Position numbers and translations under genes: made by a program
Notes under the pieces: model-generated
The model's database searches: none
What the model saw: only the letters and a program-made list of their open reading frames with translations
What the model was told of the DNA's origin: nothing
Shown here: piece after piece, positions 46,016-57,700 of the stretch
Numbering within the stretch: position 1 is the stretch's first letter
Layout of the letters: each line of letters starts with the position of its first letter
NCBI GenBank assembly: GCA_028023455.1
Contig: JAQFVV010000141.1
Span: 3,080,080 to 3,144,079, forward strand
DNA length: 64,000 nucleotides
Source: Epiperipatus broadwayi
Lineage: Eukaryota > Onychophora > Udeonychophora > Euonychophora > Peripatidae
Direction of reading: 5' to 3'

Positions 46016-48204
46016 TGTAACGAGCACAGACGTTCATTACATTGTTTTTTTTTTTATTTATTAAACATGAAAGTAAATTAAAAAGTTCGCATTTAAAAAT
46101 TTTCTTTAAGAATTAAAAATTGAAATTAAATATCATCTTAAACTCGTATATATTAAATCGCACAGATAATGAAAAATTATTAAAATAAAACTTTATTAAA
46201 GAAAAAGTATTTTAAAACTAAATTTTAAAAAGATTTGGAGATAAAATTATATCTTTAAATTTATCTTTAAATATATCTTTGATTTGGAAAACAGGTTAAT
46301 TAATCAGAAATGGAAATGATTGTTAATTAGTCAAATGTAAACCAGCCTTGGGCATTTAAATGTAAAAACATCGGTCAGATAGGAAAACAATAGAAACAAA
46401 TAGCCAATGAAAGAAATCCATCGGGAAATCGGACCTCAGCGAAAGGATCATCACATCGATGACATAATGCCAAGTCAATCCTTCGAATACGTATAAAAGG
46501 AAAATTTGGAAATTATTAATTAGTGAGTTATTATGATTATTACGATGTGACAGATAGATGTTAGTGCGGAGGTGCGGGAGAAGAGATTGAAGGACGCACG
46601 TTCAATCCCTTCAGTTGTTATAAAATGGAAAAATGAAACATCGCTTTTCTTATATTCAGAGGACCACAGGATCATCGGGAAATTTAATGCTGGATTTCAA
46701 ACGGCAAGCAACTGTAAAAGATGAACATTTCTAAAACCGTAAGAACTTTATAAGATATAACGAACAATATTAATTTGAAAACACTAAGAACTTTAAATTT
46801 TAAACTTTCCTAGTATTTAATTGTTACAAATAGAATCCTATCTGACCAAACTAAATTCTTTATTAATAGTGTTATTTGATGTATTTTTTTCTTATTTATG
46901 TAAAATCATTTCCATTTATTTATTTTTTATTCTTTAAGTTTTTATCATGATTTTTTTGTTTTTCGTTAAATTAATTATATAAATGTTAAACTTAAGTCGG
47001 GCGTGAATGGCTGTATAGATTTGTAAAGTTATATTAGGGGAGGGTAATCTTAGGTTATTTGTGTCGTTGTTAGATTGGGTCAATGGATTGGATATATTGA
47101 TGTAGTTAGTAGATGTAGTCGGAGATTCGCTACTGGCAGAATCGCTTCATACGCCGCACTCTCCCGTTTTGCCTATGGAAGGAATTATAAGACGCAGAGC
47201 GCAGTTCCTTTCTATGGAGGTTTTTTTTATTGTTCTTCTCATTAGATAGAAGTAATATTCCTATCTAATGAGAGTCAATATCTTCTCTTAATCTTTTTGG
47301 TGCTGCCGTATTCCGTATTACATTGAATACATCGATGTATCAGATGGATTGATGCCAGTTTGACTGCGAATTTTAGCCTAAGGTTAAATAGGGATAGAAT
47401 ATTTTATTTTCAAATGCAAATCTATGTGGTCTATTCATACTTGACCCTAAATAAAAATGCATTAAATTTAAGTTGTTTATAGACACTTGCATGGATTGGT
47501 TATCGGTTAAGTATGTTTTGGGTTTTCATATTTGATCAAAATATATAGACATTCGATAAATAATGATACCTTACGGTGAGTATCTAAAATGTATTTATTC
47601 GGATGTCTTTTAAGTTATTGGTGACAATGCAAGTATCTTATGGTGAATACTATTGGGTTACGTATAAATTTCCCTCCGCAATTGTCAGTAATCAATAATT
47701 TTGTATTTTGATCGTTTATGTTTACTTTGAAATGTTTTTGACCGTGAAATCTATGTAACCGATCTATATTCAACATTATAAACAAGCTTTCATAAATTTA
47801 TCTGTGCGAACTTAATTAAAATGTAAAATTAGAATATAATAGTAATTAAATGTAAATTAAAGTCAAAAATCAAAGTTAAAAATAATGTTAAATGTTAAAA
47901 TGTAAAACTAATACTAAAATAATTTTAAATCTTATATATATGTGCATAAATAAATGTTTGTATGTTAATTACTGGCAGTGGCTTATTTTATTCTTTTTTT
48001 ATATATATACTCTTAGATTATCTTATTAAATCTCTGCTATTCCACTGAGCTAGTGACATGGGCTAACGACCGGATGCAAAATATAAAAAAATTTTTTTTT
48101 TTGACTTACATATCTGCCTACTTTATAAATTTTTCTAGGTTCAAATGCCTAGATGGCGCCCTGTAGTGCAGTTTACGCTAAGTGCTATTCCCCGGATCGT
48201 TACA
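46016..48204 (+). repeat. Right LTR (2189 bp)
   Basis: Near-identical to the left LTR. The stem-loop at about 47234-47271 has perfect 13-bp arms (TCTCATTAGATAG/CTATCTAATGAGA). TATAAAAG at 46492-46499. Ends GGATCGTTACA. Confidence 0.92.
46492..46499 (+). promoter_or_regulatory. TATA box candidate in right LTR
   Basis: TATAAAAG in the same context as 43568-43575. Confidence 0.5.
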
Positions 48205-49255
48205 ATTAATTAAATAAATTATAAGCATTAAATCTAATGTTTAACATAATTAACATATTTAGTAAATAAGGATTTATAGAAAGATGAATATCATGCATAG
48301 AGATTCGTGATGATCAGTCATCATCACTAGTATTATTAAATCCTAGTTTTAACTATAAAAGTATTTTAGTAAATAAACATAGACTTATATATAAATGCTA
48401 GTGAATGTAATATTTAAATCCCCATTTGAAAATGGATGATTTTTAAAGTGCTCATAAGTTTATGAAAAGATAAATCTATTGTTGTGAGTTTATTAATAAG
48501 CTATGGCTAGTATCATCATCATTATTATTATCTTTATTATTATGATATTATTGTCATCATCATTATTATCTTTATATTGTGATAAATAATCTAGTTAAAT
48601 GGCCATCAATATCAATAATGGTCTTCACGATGCTTGTTTAGAAGCCATTAATAAGATTATACTTGTCTGTTCATCAATATACGTAAAATGAGCTAGCAAT
48701 ACCTATAAGAGTTTTGATCTATATAAATTTTTGTGATATGGGGATTTTTATGATTTTATTGACATGAGTAAAATATAAGAATGTCATTTTTTTTTTGTTC
48801 ATTAGTCATCCAAGTCATGTGTGATAAAAAGGTACCGAATGAGTTTGAACTCAGTACACTCTAAACAGATATTTATCTAGATTTAAAACAATCTAGTGGC
48901 ACTCATGGGAAAACACATGTATTTAGCTAAACTGAATAAAGAATGATTTAATCCCTTTCCAACTTAATGATATTAAGTTTATATGATAATTTTATACGTT
49001 GTTATAAATAGCACCAGTGTGTGCGTGTGACCATGAATGGTCGTATATACATGGAAAGAGGAATGAGAAGGATTCTTGGTTAAAAGAACCTAGTATTGGA
49101 GATAGGCATAATGCACTCCAGGGATCTCAAAGTGGGTAATTTTATTCAGTTGCTATATTTAATATTATTTTATTTGATGACAATGGCCAGTATGTTTTAT
49201 TGTTCAAATGACTTCCCCAGTATCTAAATATTTTAAGTCTTTAATGATGATATTT
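48205..49255. repeat. Dispersed repeat, copy B, right part
   Basis: Resumes the alignment with copy A (about 1060-2055) after the LTR element. It includes a segment near 48340-48450 not present in copy A. Confidence 0.87.
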
Positions 49256-49625
49256 TAATTTTCATTGTTGTTATTTTAGGTATTGACTAATGAGATAATT
49301 TATTTATTTCATTATTAGCGTAACAGAATTAATGTTTAGGATAGTTGCAAACGAGCTATAATGTTATATTTAAATAATTGTAAACAGACATCCAGATAGA
49401 GCATATGTCATGTTTAGTGTTTAGTTATTGAATTATAGCAACTATCATTTTATCATTCATCAATATATAGATTATAATCAGTTATAAAGTAACAGCCTTT
49501 TATAAACCTTTTTGTCAGTTCATCTTTATTTATTCATACTGTTACAAATAGCACAGATTGTAAGAATAGTATAATAATGGATCATTTTCTTTCAATCTAA
49601 TTTATTAATTCCGTTACAATATACA
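49256..49625. other. Unannotated AT-rich stretch
   Basis: Nothing recognised. Confidence 0.6.
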
Positions 49626-49631
49626 CACACA

Positions 49632-50705
<1,074 letters not shown>

Positions 50706-50747
50706 ATAAACAAAAAAAGACTTATAAATCCAATAAATAATATTATA

Positions 50748-50775
50748 TTTCAACCAGAGGACTGGTTTTCATCAA
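50748..50775 (-). ncRNA. Hammerhead-like hairpin at PLE 3' end
   Basis: Minus strand: UUGAUGA, then one A, a perfect 6-bp helix II AACCAG/CUGGUU with loop UCCU, then GAAA and the palindrome ATAATATTAT. The first core base (C3) is U and helix I partners are not evident, so it is probably a decayed hammerhead. Its position just downstream of a PLE ORF fits the known placement. Confidence 0.55.
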
Positions 50776-51272
50776 AAAGAAAAAAAATACACAGTAAAAT
50801 GGTGATAATCAAAAATTACAGATTTGGTAAAAGATTAAAAATTTAACAAAACCCCCCTGATTGGTCACAAAATCTAACACAGAATATCTACCCAATCAAT
50901 GACAAAATTCAAACAAAAACAAAAAAACTACATTCCCTCCTAATCAAGCTTAAATTCTATTTAAATTAAAATAAATATAAAAATAAAAAAGCCAAAATTA
51001 AAAATTAAAATATACATATGTGCATACATAGAAAAATTAAACTATGCTCACATACAAAAAATAGATGTGCTCACATTAATATTCATTAAAAACTAAAATA
51101 CTTATACATTTTAATCAAAAATTATAGTTAGTGCAAAGTACAATAATTTATAACTAATTATTTATCTATAAACCAATTAAACACAGATATTAAACATCCA
51201 CGTAACCAATCTTTACATAAATAACCTCATATAAGAAAATTTTCACATAAAAAACACACATATAGAAATCAT
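50776..51272 (-). other. Penelope-like element 3' untranslated region
   Basis: Lies between the ORF stop and the terminal hairpin; AT-rich, no other features seen. Confidence 0.5.
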
Positions 51273-53390
51273 TTAGGAGACCAGATAACTCAGAGATGTT
51301 ATAGTTCCAGTGTTCAAATTCAATCCATGTGGTTCTAAGGTCTTGAATTTAAAAATAAAAAAACTCTCCTTTTTTTTCCTCTCCCTTGTAGAAGAAAAAC
51401 CTTCCTGAAGAATCACTACTTTTAAATCATCAATTGAATGATTCGGTAAGTTAAAATGTTTTGAAACCGGTCTATCTTTATTCTTATGCAAAATGTCAAA
51501 TCTATGATTAGTCATTCTGACATATAAACTATTTGCTGACTCACCTATATACTGGTTTAACCATCTACTACACTCTATCAAATATATCAAATTAACACTT
51601 TTACATGTAACATAATTAGGAATATCCCATTTGAAATTACAATTCTTAGTACTAAAGACCACTTTTGTCACAACAATATGTTTACATGTAAAACATCTTT
51701 TATCTTTACATGGAGAACATCCTTTTTCCTGTACATAACTACTAATAAAATTTGTTTTGACAAGTATATCTCTAAGTGATCTATGTTTTCGATATACAGC
51801 CTTAGGTGGATCAGAAAAAATAGATTTTAAATAATCTGTGGACTGTAATATGTTAAAATGTTTTGCCAATATCCGGTTAATATTAGGTAAATCTCTATTA
51901 AAAGTAAGAACCAATGGTGGAACATCTAATTGTTTTTTACTCTTTTCAGATAAAAGAAGTTTCTTTCTATCAATTAAAGAAGATCTCCTTACTGCATTAT
52001 CCAACAATGTCTTAGGATACCTCATATTGAGCAATCTATTATATAAAATACTATTATTTTGTTGAAGAAATTTCTCATCATTACAAATCCTCCTCATCCT
52101 TAAAAATTGACTATAAAGAATATTAGACTTTAAATGTTTAGGATGGTTACTATAAAAATGTAGATAGCGGTTATTATCAGTTGGTTTCCTATACACAGTA
52201 GTAGTAAGAACTCTATTCGTGTAAATAACTTCAACATCAAGAAAATGAGCAATTGATTTTGAAAAATTCATTGTGAAATTAATATGTTTATTAAAATTAT
52301 TTAAATAACTTAAAAAATTATGAAGTTCAACTTCACTATGTGGCCATATCATGAAAATGTCATCTATATATCTAAACCAAGTGTGAGGTTTCAGCTTAGG
52401 ATTATCAAGTATAGAGGACTCCAGTTTTGACATAAAAATATTCGCATAACTTGGTGCCATCTTTGTACCCATTGCAGTACCTTGTTTCTGTAAATAGTAT
52501 CTAGAATCAAAAGTAAAAAAACAATTTGTTAAAACCAAATATACTAATTCAACCATAGTAGTAATAAGACCACGATCATACTCTCTATCTTGTAAAGCAC
52601 ATTTAATAGCCTCAACTCCATCATCATGAGGTATATTTGTGTATAATGATACAATATCCAAAGTAACCAAAAAACAATCCACCGGTAATTCAGATTTAAT
52701 ATTTTCTAACACACAAAGAAAATGAGTAGTATATTTAACATAAGAATTAAATGATGGTTGAATAAATTTAATAATATTATCAACATATGCTGAAATATTT
52801 TCTGTAGGACTACCAATACTAGCTACAATAGGTCTGCCTGGACAACCAGGTTTATGAATCTTTGGCAAAATATAAAAACTACTAGGATGAATTTTGGTTG
52901 GTACTAAAAAGTTATATACATTATTATTTATAAGACCCCTAGCTCTCATATCTTTTAAACTAAAAAGTATACCCTTGAATAATGAATTAATAGTGGTTAG
53001 TGAAATAGGCTCATAAAAAATTTTATCATCTAAAAGCTCCAGAGCTTTTTTAACATAATCATCTTTATTCATAATTACTATTGATCCACCTTTGTCAGCT
53101 GGTTTTATAATAATATCCTGTCTTTTCACTAAATTACGTAATGCATTCATCTCTCTCAATGTTAAATTACTCTTATACTTACTATGTTGTTTAAGTCTAA
53201 TTTCATTAATAATATACTGATATACATTATCAATGTACGTATCTAATAACACATTCCTTTGATGTGGTGGTGTCCAATCAGATCGTAATTTTCCAATAGT
53301 ATCACATTCTTGGTTTCCAAAAAATTCTCTTAATCTAAGTCTTCTTGAAAAATTATCTAAATCCTGATGAATTTTAAATTCATTTTTTTT
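51273..53390 (-). CDS. Penelope-like retroelement RT-GIY-YIG protein
   Basis: About 700 codons in one frame. RT motifs in order (numbered from the V at 53252): IIKPADKGGSIVIM (about 48), FYILPKIHKPGCPGRPIVAS (126), motif A LDIVSLYTNIPHDDG (198), QGTAMGTKMAPSYANIF (257), and catalytic FRYIDDIFMIW (293). A Cys cluster CSPCKDKRCFTC (512) precedes the GIY-YIG nuclease: NLIYLIEC (554), QYIGES (567), catalytic R579, NHR (582), E629, ending KTLEPHGLN. All catalytic residues are present. The protein would copy PLE RNA by target-primed synthesis. The frame is open beyond 53252 to an A8 run (53383-53390), where one extra base shifts it from the N-terminal part. Otherwise intact, so a fairly young copy. 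Confidence 0.92.
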   Translation of the reverse strand, partial: KKNEFKIHQDLDNFSRRLRLREFFGNQECDTIGKLRSDWTPPHQRNVLLDTYIDNVYQYIINEIRLKQHSKYKSNLTLREMNALRNLVKRQDIIIKPADKGGSIVIMNKDDYVKKALELLDDKIFYEPISLTTINSLFKGILFSLKDMRARGLINNNVYNFLVPTKIHPSSFYILPKIHKPGCPGRPIVASIGSPTENISAYVDNIIKFIQPSFNSYVKYTTHFLCVLENIKSELPVDCFLVTLDIVSLYTNIPHDDGVEAIKCALQDREYDRGLITTMVELVYLVLTNCFFTFDSRYYLQKQGTAMGTKMAPSYANIFMSKLESSILDNPKLKPHTWFRYIDDIFMIWPHSEVELHNFLSYLNNFNKHINFTMNFSKSIAHFLDVEVIYTNRVLTTTVYRKPTDNNRYLHFYSNHPKHLKSNILYSQFLRMRRICNDEKFLQQNNSILYNRLLNMRYPKTLLDNAVRRSSLIDRKKLLLSEKSKKQLDVPPLVLTFNRDLPNINRILAKHFNILQSTDYLKSIFSDPPKAVYRKHRSLRDILVKTNFISSYVQEKGCSPCKDKRCFTCKHIVVTKVVFSTKNCNFKWDIPNYVTCKSVNLIYLIECSRWLNQYIGESANSLYVRMTNHRFDILHKNKDRPVSKHFNLPNHSIDDLKVVILQEGFSSTRERKKKESFFIFKFKTLEPHGLNLNTGTITSLSYLVS

Positions 53391-53640
53391 GATAAAATGA
53401 CTGAACTGTAGGGCAAAAAGATAAACCTTTATTTAACAGTGAACATTCTGCCTCACTAAGATTAATGTTAGTTAGATTAATCACATTGTTTTCCTTATTA
53501 GCTAAACATAAAAAGTCATTGCTATAAATATTTGAGTTAGATTTATTAGTATTTGTATTTCCAGAAACTAAAATATTGTTAGTGCATTCAGAAGAATCTG
53601 TAACTCTATGAACCAATGTTTTTACATTTGTGTTGAAAAA
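53391..53640 (-). pseudogene. PLE protein N-terminus, separated by frameshift
   Basis: About 78 codons ending NLSEAECSLLNKGLSFCPT then VQSFYQK. L-S-x-x-E-x-x-L-L-x-K-G-L-x-F-x-P is the conserved PLE N-terminal motif before the RT. The A8 run adds a base and gives a stop. An in-frame stop occurs near 53643, so the start is either close to here or the 5' end is truncated. Confidence 0.8.
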
Positions 53641-53844
53641 TTATTCATTTGACTTTAAAAGTGATTAATTTCTATAAGAATCGAAGAATAAAAATATATA
53701 ACTGTCTGTCCATTGAATTTGGAGCAGTTCGTTGATCAAATTCCTGGGAAAACAACAAAATCTATTATTACAATAACATCAAAATTGGTTGTAGCGCAAG
53801 TAAGTTATAAATTATTCTGTTATTAAAATCTGGAATTTCATCTA

Positions 53845-54030
53845 TGTATTTGTGATGAATACAAAGACCATAATGTATATATGGATATCATACTTTTGAT
53901 CAATCAAGTTTACAAAATTGATTAATTCAACTTTTATGTGATATTAAGCAATTGAAATTTCACTACCAATTTGGAAAAAAAATGCTAGCATTTCTTACTC
54001 ATTTGGATGTAATTGAATTTTGTCAATGAG
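53845..54030 (+). repeat. Dispersed repeat shared with 30080-30345
   Basis: Reverse complement of 30080-30345 over about 190 bp. It lies between the PLE and the LINE 3' end. Confidence 0.75.
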
Positions 54031-54065
54031 ATATCTCAGATAACAAACTACACACCGAAATGATT

Positions 54066-54880
54066 TCCCCAACAGATCGACCTCCATCAGGAAAAATGCC
54101 ATGGATATCCTCCCTTATCCAATTATCTAACTGAATACAAACGAATCATGGACACCAATCTTGACCTTAAAATCACTTTGTGGGATGCGTACCACCTAAT
54201 CAATCCTCACCCACAATCTCCCAAAAGTAGTCTCAACTTCATAAACCAAAAATTAATCACCCACTTTAAAAGAAGGTGTCTGGAGCCCAAATATCTGGAC
54301 TTCATCATCAAAATTAACCTTAGCATGCTTCCTACAAACTGGTTCCTGTTTTACCGAAGAGGAAACTCCAGCATTAATCTGACCTATAGTTTAGGTTCTC
54401 ATGAAGAGAAAACCATTGAGAATTTCATATATCATTGTCCAAACCTTAAAACAGTCAGAGATATAGTCTTCACCAACTCTAGTATCAGACCAGATCTAAT
54501 TCTTTTGCCCATAAAAGCGATCCACACTGGAACATTCACAATTATTAGACTATCCATTTCCATCCTCTACGCGATCTGGGCAGTACGCTGCAAGTTGATA
54601 ATGAAACTGCCCCATCTAGACCCAGGTCTGTTGTTCTGCAAAACAATAAAGAAGGCCATGAAAATATATGGGTTCATCTCTCATCTCTCCCAAAAAAATC
54701 ATTTGAGGACATTTGGAACCTATTCACCTTCCCAACTAAGAACAACAGAACAACAAACATGCTGGCCTACTAAACCATTCAACAAAAACTCTCAGAACTT
54801 AACATAACCTCATTTAACTTTGTATATATCCTTTCCAATTTGTATATAAAGTAATTAATAAATATATTTTTGAAACAACA
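54066..54880 (+). pseudogene. LINE-like 3' end (RT zinc-binding C-terminus), truncated
   Basis: An open frame of about 247 codons (from the stop near 54060 to 54807). It includes KRRCLEPKYLDFIIKINLSM, LPTNWFLFYRRG, and SHEEKTIENFIYHCPNLKTV then RDIVF. E-x-T-x-x-x-F-x-x-x-C-P-x-L-x-x-x-R-x-x-x-F is the layout of the zinc-binding tail after some LINE and plant-type reverse transcriptases; the first Cys pair is missing. No RT core lies upstream, so it is a 5'-truncated insertion. It ends in an AT-rich tail with AATAAATATA at about 54857. It is unrelated in sequence to the RTE LINE at 17974. Base composition is richer in C than its surroundings. Family is uncertain. Confidence 0.5.
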
Positions 54881-55784
54881 AACTACTTTTTATAAAATAA
54901 ATTGGACATGTATTTGAATGAAAAGGAAAGATATTGGAATAAAAGATCTCCGTTTATCATTAATATCCATGCTTGTTTTTCCTACTTCAAAAAGAATTGT
55001 TTCTATTCATTGAAATCAGAAACAGGTTTTCCAGAATTACAAAGGAACTATGAGTAAAAAGAATGATACCTTTCACTTATGTGGTATGATATTTGGGTAT
55101 AGATTTTTCATTAAAATTAAAAAATTCACGTTTTATTCATATTTCTATTTTAAAATATAGTATCAAATAATAAGTATATGTTATTATATGATAAGTTAGC
55201 TACACAATAAAAGGTTAAAAAATTGGTTTTTAAATTTAACATCTTATCTGATAAATGAATTAATTCATGAGTCAGTACTTTCAAATAGACATTTTTTTTT
55301 AATTTAAAATTTAACTTAAAAAGATTCACATAAAAGAGTTTAAATACAATCAGTTTCATGGTAGTTCGATTATATATAACTCATACCAATAGATGAATGA
55401 AGCCAATTTTATTTAATTATATTTTTGAATATGTATTTTATTTAAAGACTACGGAAGATATTTTGAAATGTCAGCAACAGTTTATATGTCTATTGTCCTA
55501 CCACATATTTTGTGATACACACATCTATATTCATCCATTATTCTTTATTGATTACTATCCAGTAATCAACTGTTTATTTATATATTAAAGAGAAATCATC
55601 TTTGTACTTTTCAAATGGCTATGATTTTAGTCAATTGCACAACTCATTTGTTTATTTTTTAGTACTTTTATTAATATCATTATTAATTATTATTATAAAT
55701 TAATAAATTTAAAGTTAATTGAAATCCAGTAGACTTGTCTAATTATTTTATAAGTATCCAAACCAATTTATAATGATAGATTTA
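54881..55784. other. Unannotated AT-rich stretch
   Basis: Nothing recognised. Confidence 0.6.
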
Positions 55785-56043
55785 TACGACCCAGCATTCT
55801 CAGTGCCATCTCATATTGCTGACCCACCTGATCATACACATGTTGAAAAGATAAATAATCACCAATATACGTATTTTATGCTAAACCATGGGCTTTGAAC
55901 GTTCTATCATCAGATGTTCAATGAAATGGAAGGCTTCTGAAGAGTTGTGAGTTGGAATAGTTTGAAGCCTGTCCATTAAAGGATGTAGATTGGCTATGCT
56001 AATATAAAGCTGAGCACTGATTGTATATATGTGTGAAGATAGT

Positions 56044-56098
56044 AATCTAGACCAACTGATGATTTCTGGTTTAGCATGAAATATGTATATTGGTGATT
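56044..56098 (+). ncRNA. Type-I hammerhead motif (family c)
   Basis: Exactly 55 nt. Distal helix I AAUC/GAUU, internal loop UAGA/U, proximal CCAA/UUGG, core CUGAUGA and GAAA intact. Helix II is weak (UUCU against AGCA; only partly paired; U-U at 10.1/11.1). Helix III ATATGTAT is a near-palindrome, cleavage residue A. Confidence 0.75.
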
Positions 56099-56171
56099 AT
56101 TTATCTTTTCAACATGTGCATGATCAGGTGGGTCAGCAATATGAGATGAACGGTGGGTCGTGTGAAAGTCT

Positions 56172-56184
56172 GAGTTCGAATCCC
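56172..56184 (+). promoter_or_regulatory. Pol III B-box-like element
   Basis: GAGTTCGAATCCC fits the tRNA B box GGTTCGANTCC with one change, 73 nt after the hammerhead. A matching A box is not clear. Confidence 0.5.
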
Positions 56185-56225
56185 ACATATATTACATATA
56201 TAAATGCAGGTTTAAGGCTCCACTA

Positions 56226-56339
56226 TGTATTAATAATAGATTTATAGAAGACTAAAAAAACTACATTTTTCTTTTTATCACTGAATCAAAATCTAAAAGT
56301 CAAGCCAATATGGATGAGAGAAGCACAGTTATATACATG
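56226..56339. other. Short AT-rich spacer
   Basis: Nothing recognised. Confidence 0.6.
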
Positions 56340-57410
56340 TATATTTCATTATACGGTTATTGTTAATCTTAATCAGAGATAAACTTTATGTTGTCATTAC
56401 ATTGAAATAGTTGTTTAATTTATGTGAGTTAATACCTGTTGTATCAATAATTTCATTCGTTTATGGTTAATTATTAAGAGTTGGATTATCTTGTCAAATT
56501 ATAAATATATTGATATAAAGTCCTTGTTTTTACTTCATCTTGATAGATTTTATTCTGTCATTAGTCAGAATGATCTGCTTTAATTACCTTTACATTTCTT
56601 TGAAGTATATCATAAATCCTATTAACTATTACAGTTTAATGTTAACTTTGACTAAAAATATATTTTATATGGTTTAATTGTCATAAAATCCATTTTAGTA
56701 ATTGATTGATTGGAAATATAAAATAGATAGATAGGATTAATTGTTTGTAATTTGATAAATAACCAATAGAAACCTTCTGTATATTTGGTACAGTGATACG
56801 ATAGGATATTAAAATACAAGATTAACTAATAGGTTTATTAATTATGTGTTTTTGTAGAGTATTTTATTTTAATATATAACTTAATCAATAATTGTATATT
56901 GAAATAAAGTAGAATATAGGTAGGTTAATTTTATATAACATTTTATTAAACTTCATATAAAACTGATTAATGGTTTTGTTTTATTAGAGATATTATAAGT
57001 TTATCAAATATTCTCTAAGTGTTATCACAACCATTTAGGAACTAGTTTATCTATAGGGAATATCATTAAATTTTAACATAAATTTACATTACTATGTGTA
57101 ATATTTGATTAGTAAAGTGAATCAGAACTTAGTTTTCTATTGCTTTAAATTTGGTTTCATTCAATTATAAATTAAATGGAAATCTTACCTATATATAATT
57201 GTTTAGGACAATGACACATAATTTCACTGCTTATTATAGTTCATTTTGGGATAATGAATGAATTAGGTTTTAAATAAAGATTGTTATTAGTATATCGATT
57301 TTGTGCAGTAGCCAATCTAAATATTTATGTATTGAAAATATTTTTGTTGCATAGTGTAACTAACGATTGAGCTAGATAACTTTGCACAGGTTATAATAAA
57401 GTTACTATTT
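56340..57410 (+). repeat. Long diverged dispersed repeat, copy 2
   Basis: Collinear with the reverse complement of 25970-27250. It is flanked on both sides by family-c hammerhead repeats (55785-56225 and 57425-57700). Confidence 0.7.
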
Positions 57411-57424
57411 ATTGATAATAACTG

Positions 57425-57700
57425 AAACACAGGCTTATTCTATCCCTGTGCCTATATATGTAATATATAGGGTATATGAGCACAGACTTTCAGATGACCC
57501 ATCACTCTCCACTCTATCTAAGAACACTGATACACTCAAGCACATATATGCTGAAAAGATAAATAATCACCAATATACGTATTTCATGCTAAACCAGCAA
57601 TCATCAGTTGGCCCAGATTATCATCTCCCACACATATATACTATTGAAACGGAAACCATCCAATCTTTTTTCGTTCCACCTTCAATCTAATGACCTATTC
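57425..57700 (-). repeat. tRNA-like hammerhead repeat (family c), copy 3
   Basis: Same block order as 15044-15350. The ribozyme is at 57565-57619; the B box has decayed. The open frame at 57412-57690 is a translation of the repeat, not a gene. Confidence 0.75.
57565..57619 (-). ncRNA. Type-I hammerhead motif (family c), best copy
   Basis: Exactly 55 nt. Core CUGAUGA (57607-57601) and GAAA (57585-57582) intact. Helix I AAUC/GAUU and CCAA/UUGG both perfect, with loop UGGG/U. Helix II UGCU/AGCA (4 pairs) with loop GGUUU and a U-U opposition next to the core. Helix III is the perfect 8-nt palindrome ATACGTAT; the cleavage residue is A, an allowed H17. Confidence 0.82.

Larger units (their letters stand above)
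43101..48204 (+). mobile_element. Non-autonomous LTR retrotransposon (large LTRs)
   Basis: Two direct LTRs (43101-45286 and 46016-48204) flank a 729-bp interior. The ends read TGTAACGA...TCGTTACA, an 8-bp inverted repeat with the TG...CA of LTR elements. The interior has no gag or pol and no supported ORF, so it must be mobilised by an unseen relative. The two LTRs differ at only a few sites, indicating a recent insertion. It sits in copy B of the dispersed repeat; copy A (1-2055) lacks it. A purine-rich tract before the right LTR is not obvious. Confidence 0.9.
55785..56225. repeat. tRNA-like hammerhead repeat (family c), foldback copy
   Basis: Two family-c units in inverted orientation. 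The left arm (55788-55900) and right arm (56040-56160) pair through the ACATGTTGAAAAGATAAATAA block and its complement. The right arm carries a hammerhead (56044-56098) and a B box GAGTTCGAATCCC (56172-56184). The left arm has lost the ribozyme's CUGAUGA half. Confidence 0.8.

Noticed and set aside
57412-57690. 92-codon ORF
   Set aside because: It translates a family-c hammerhead repeat, and the frame is not kept in other copies.
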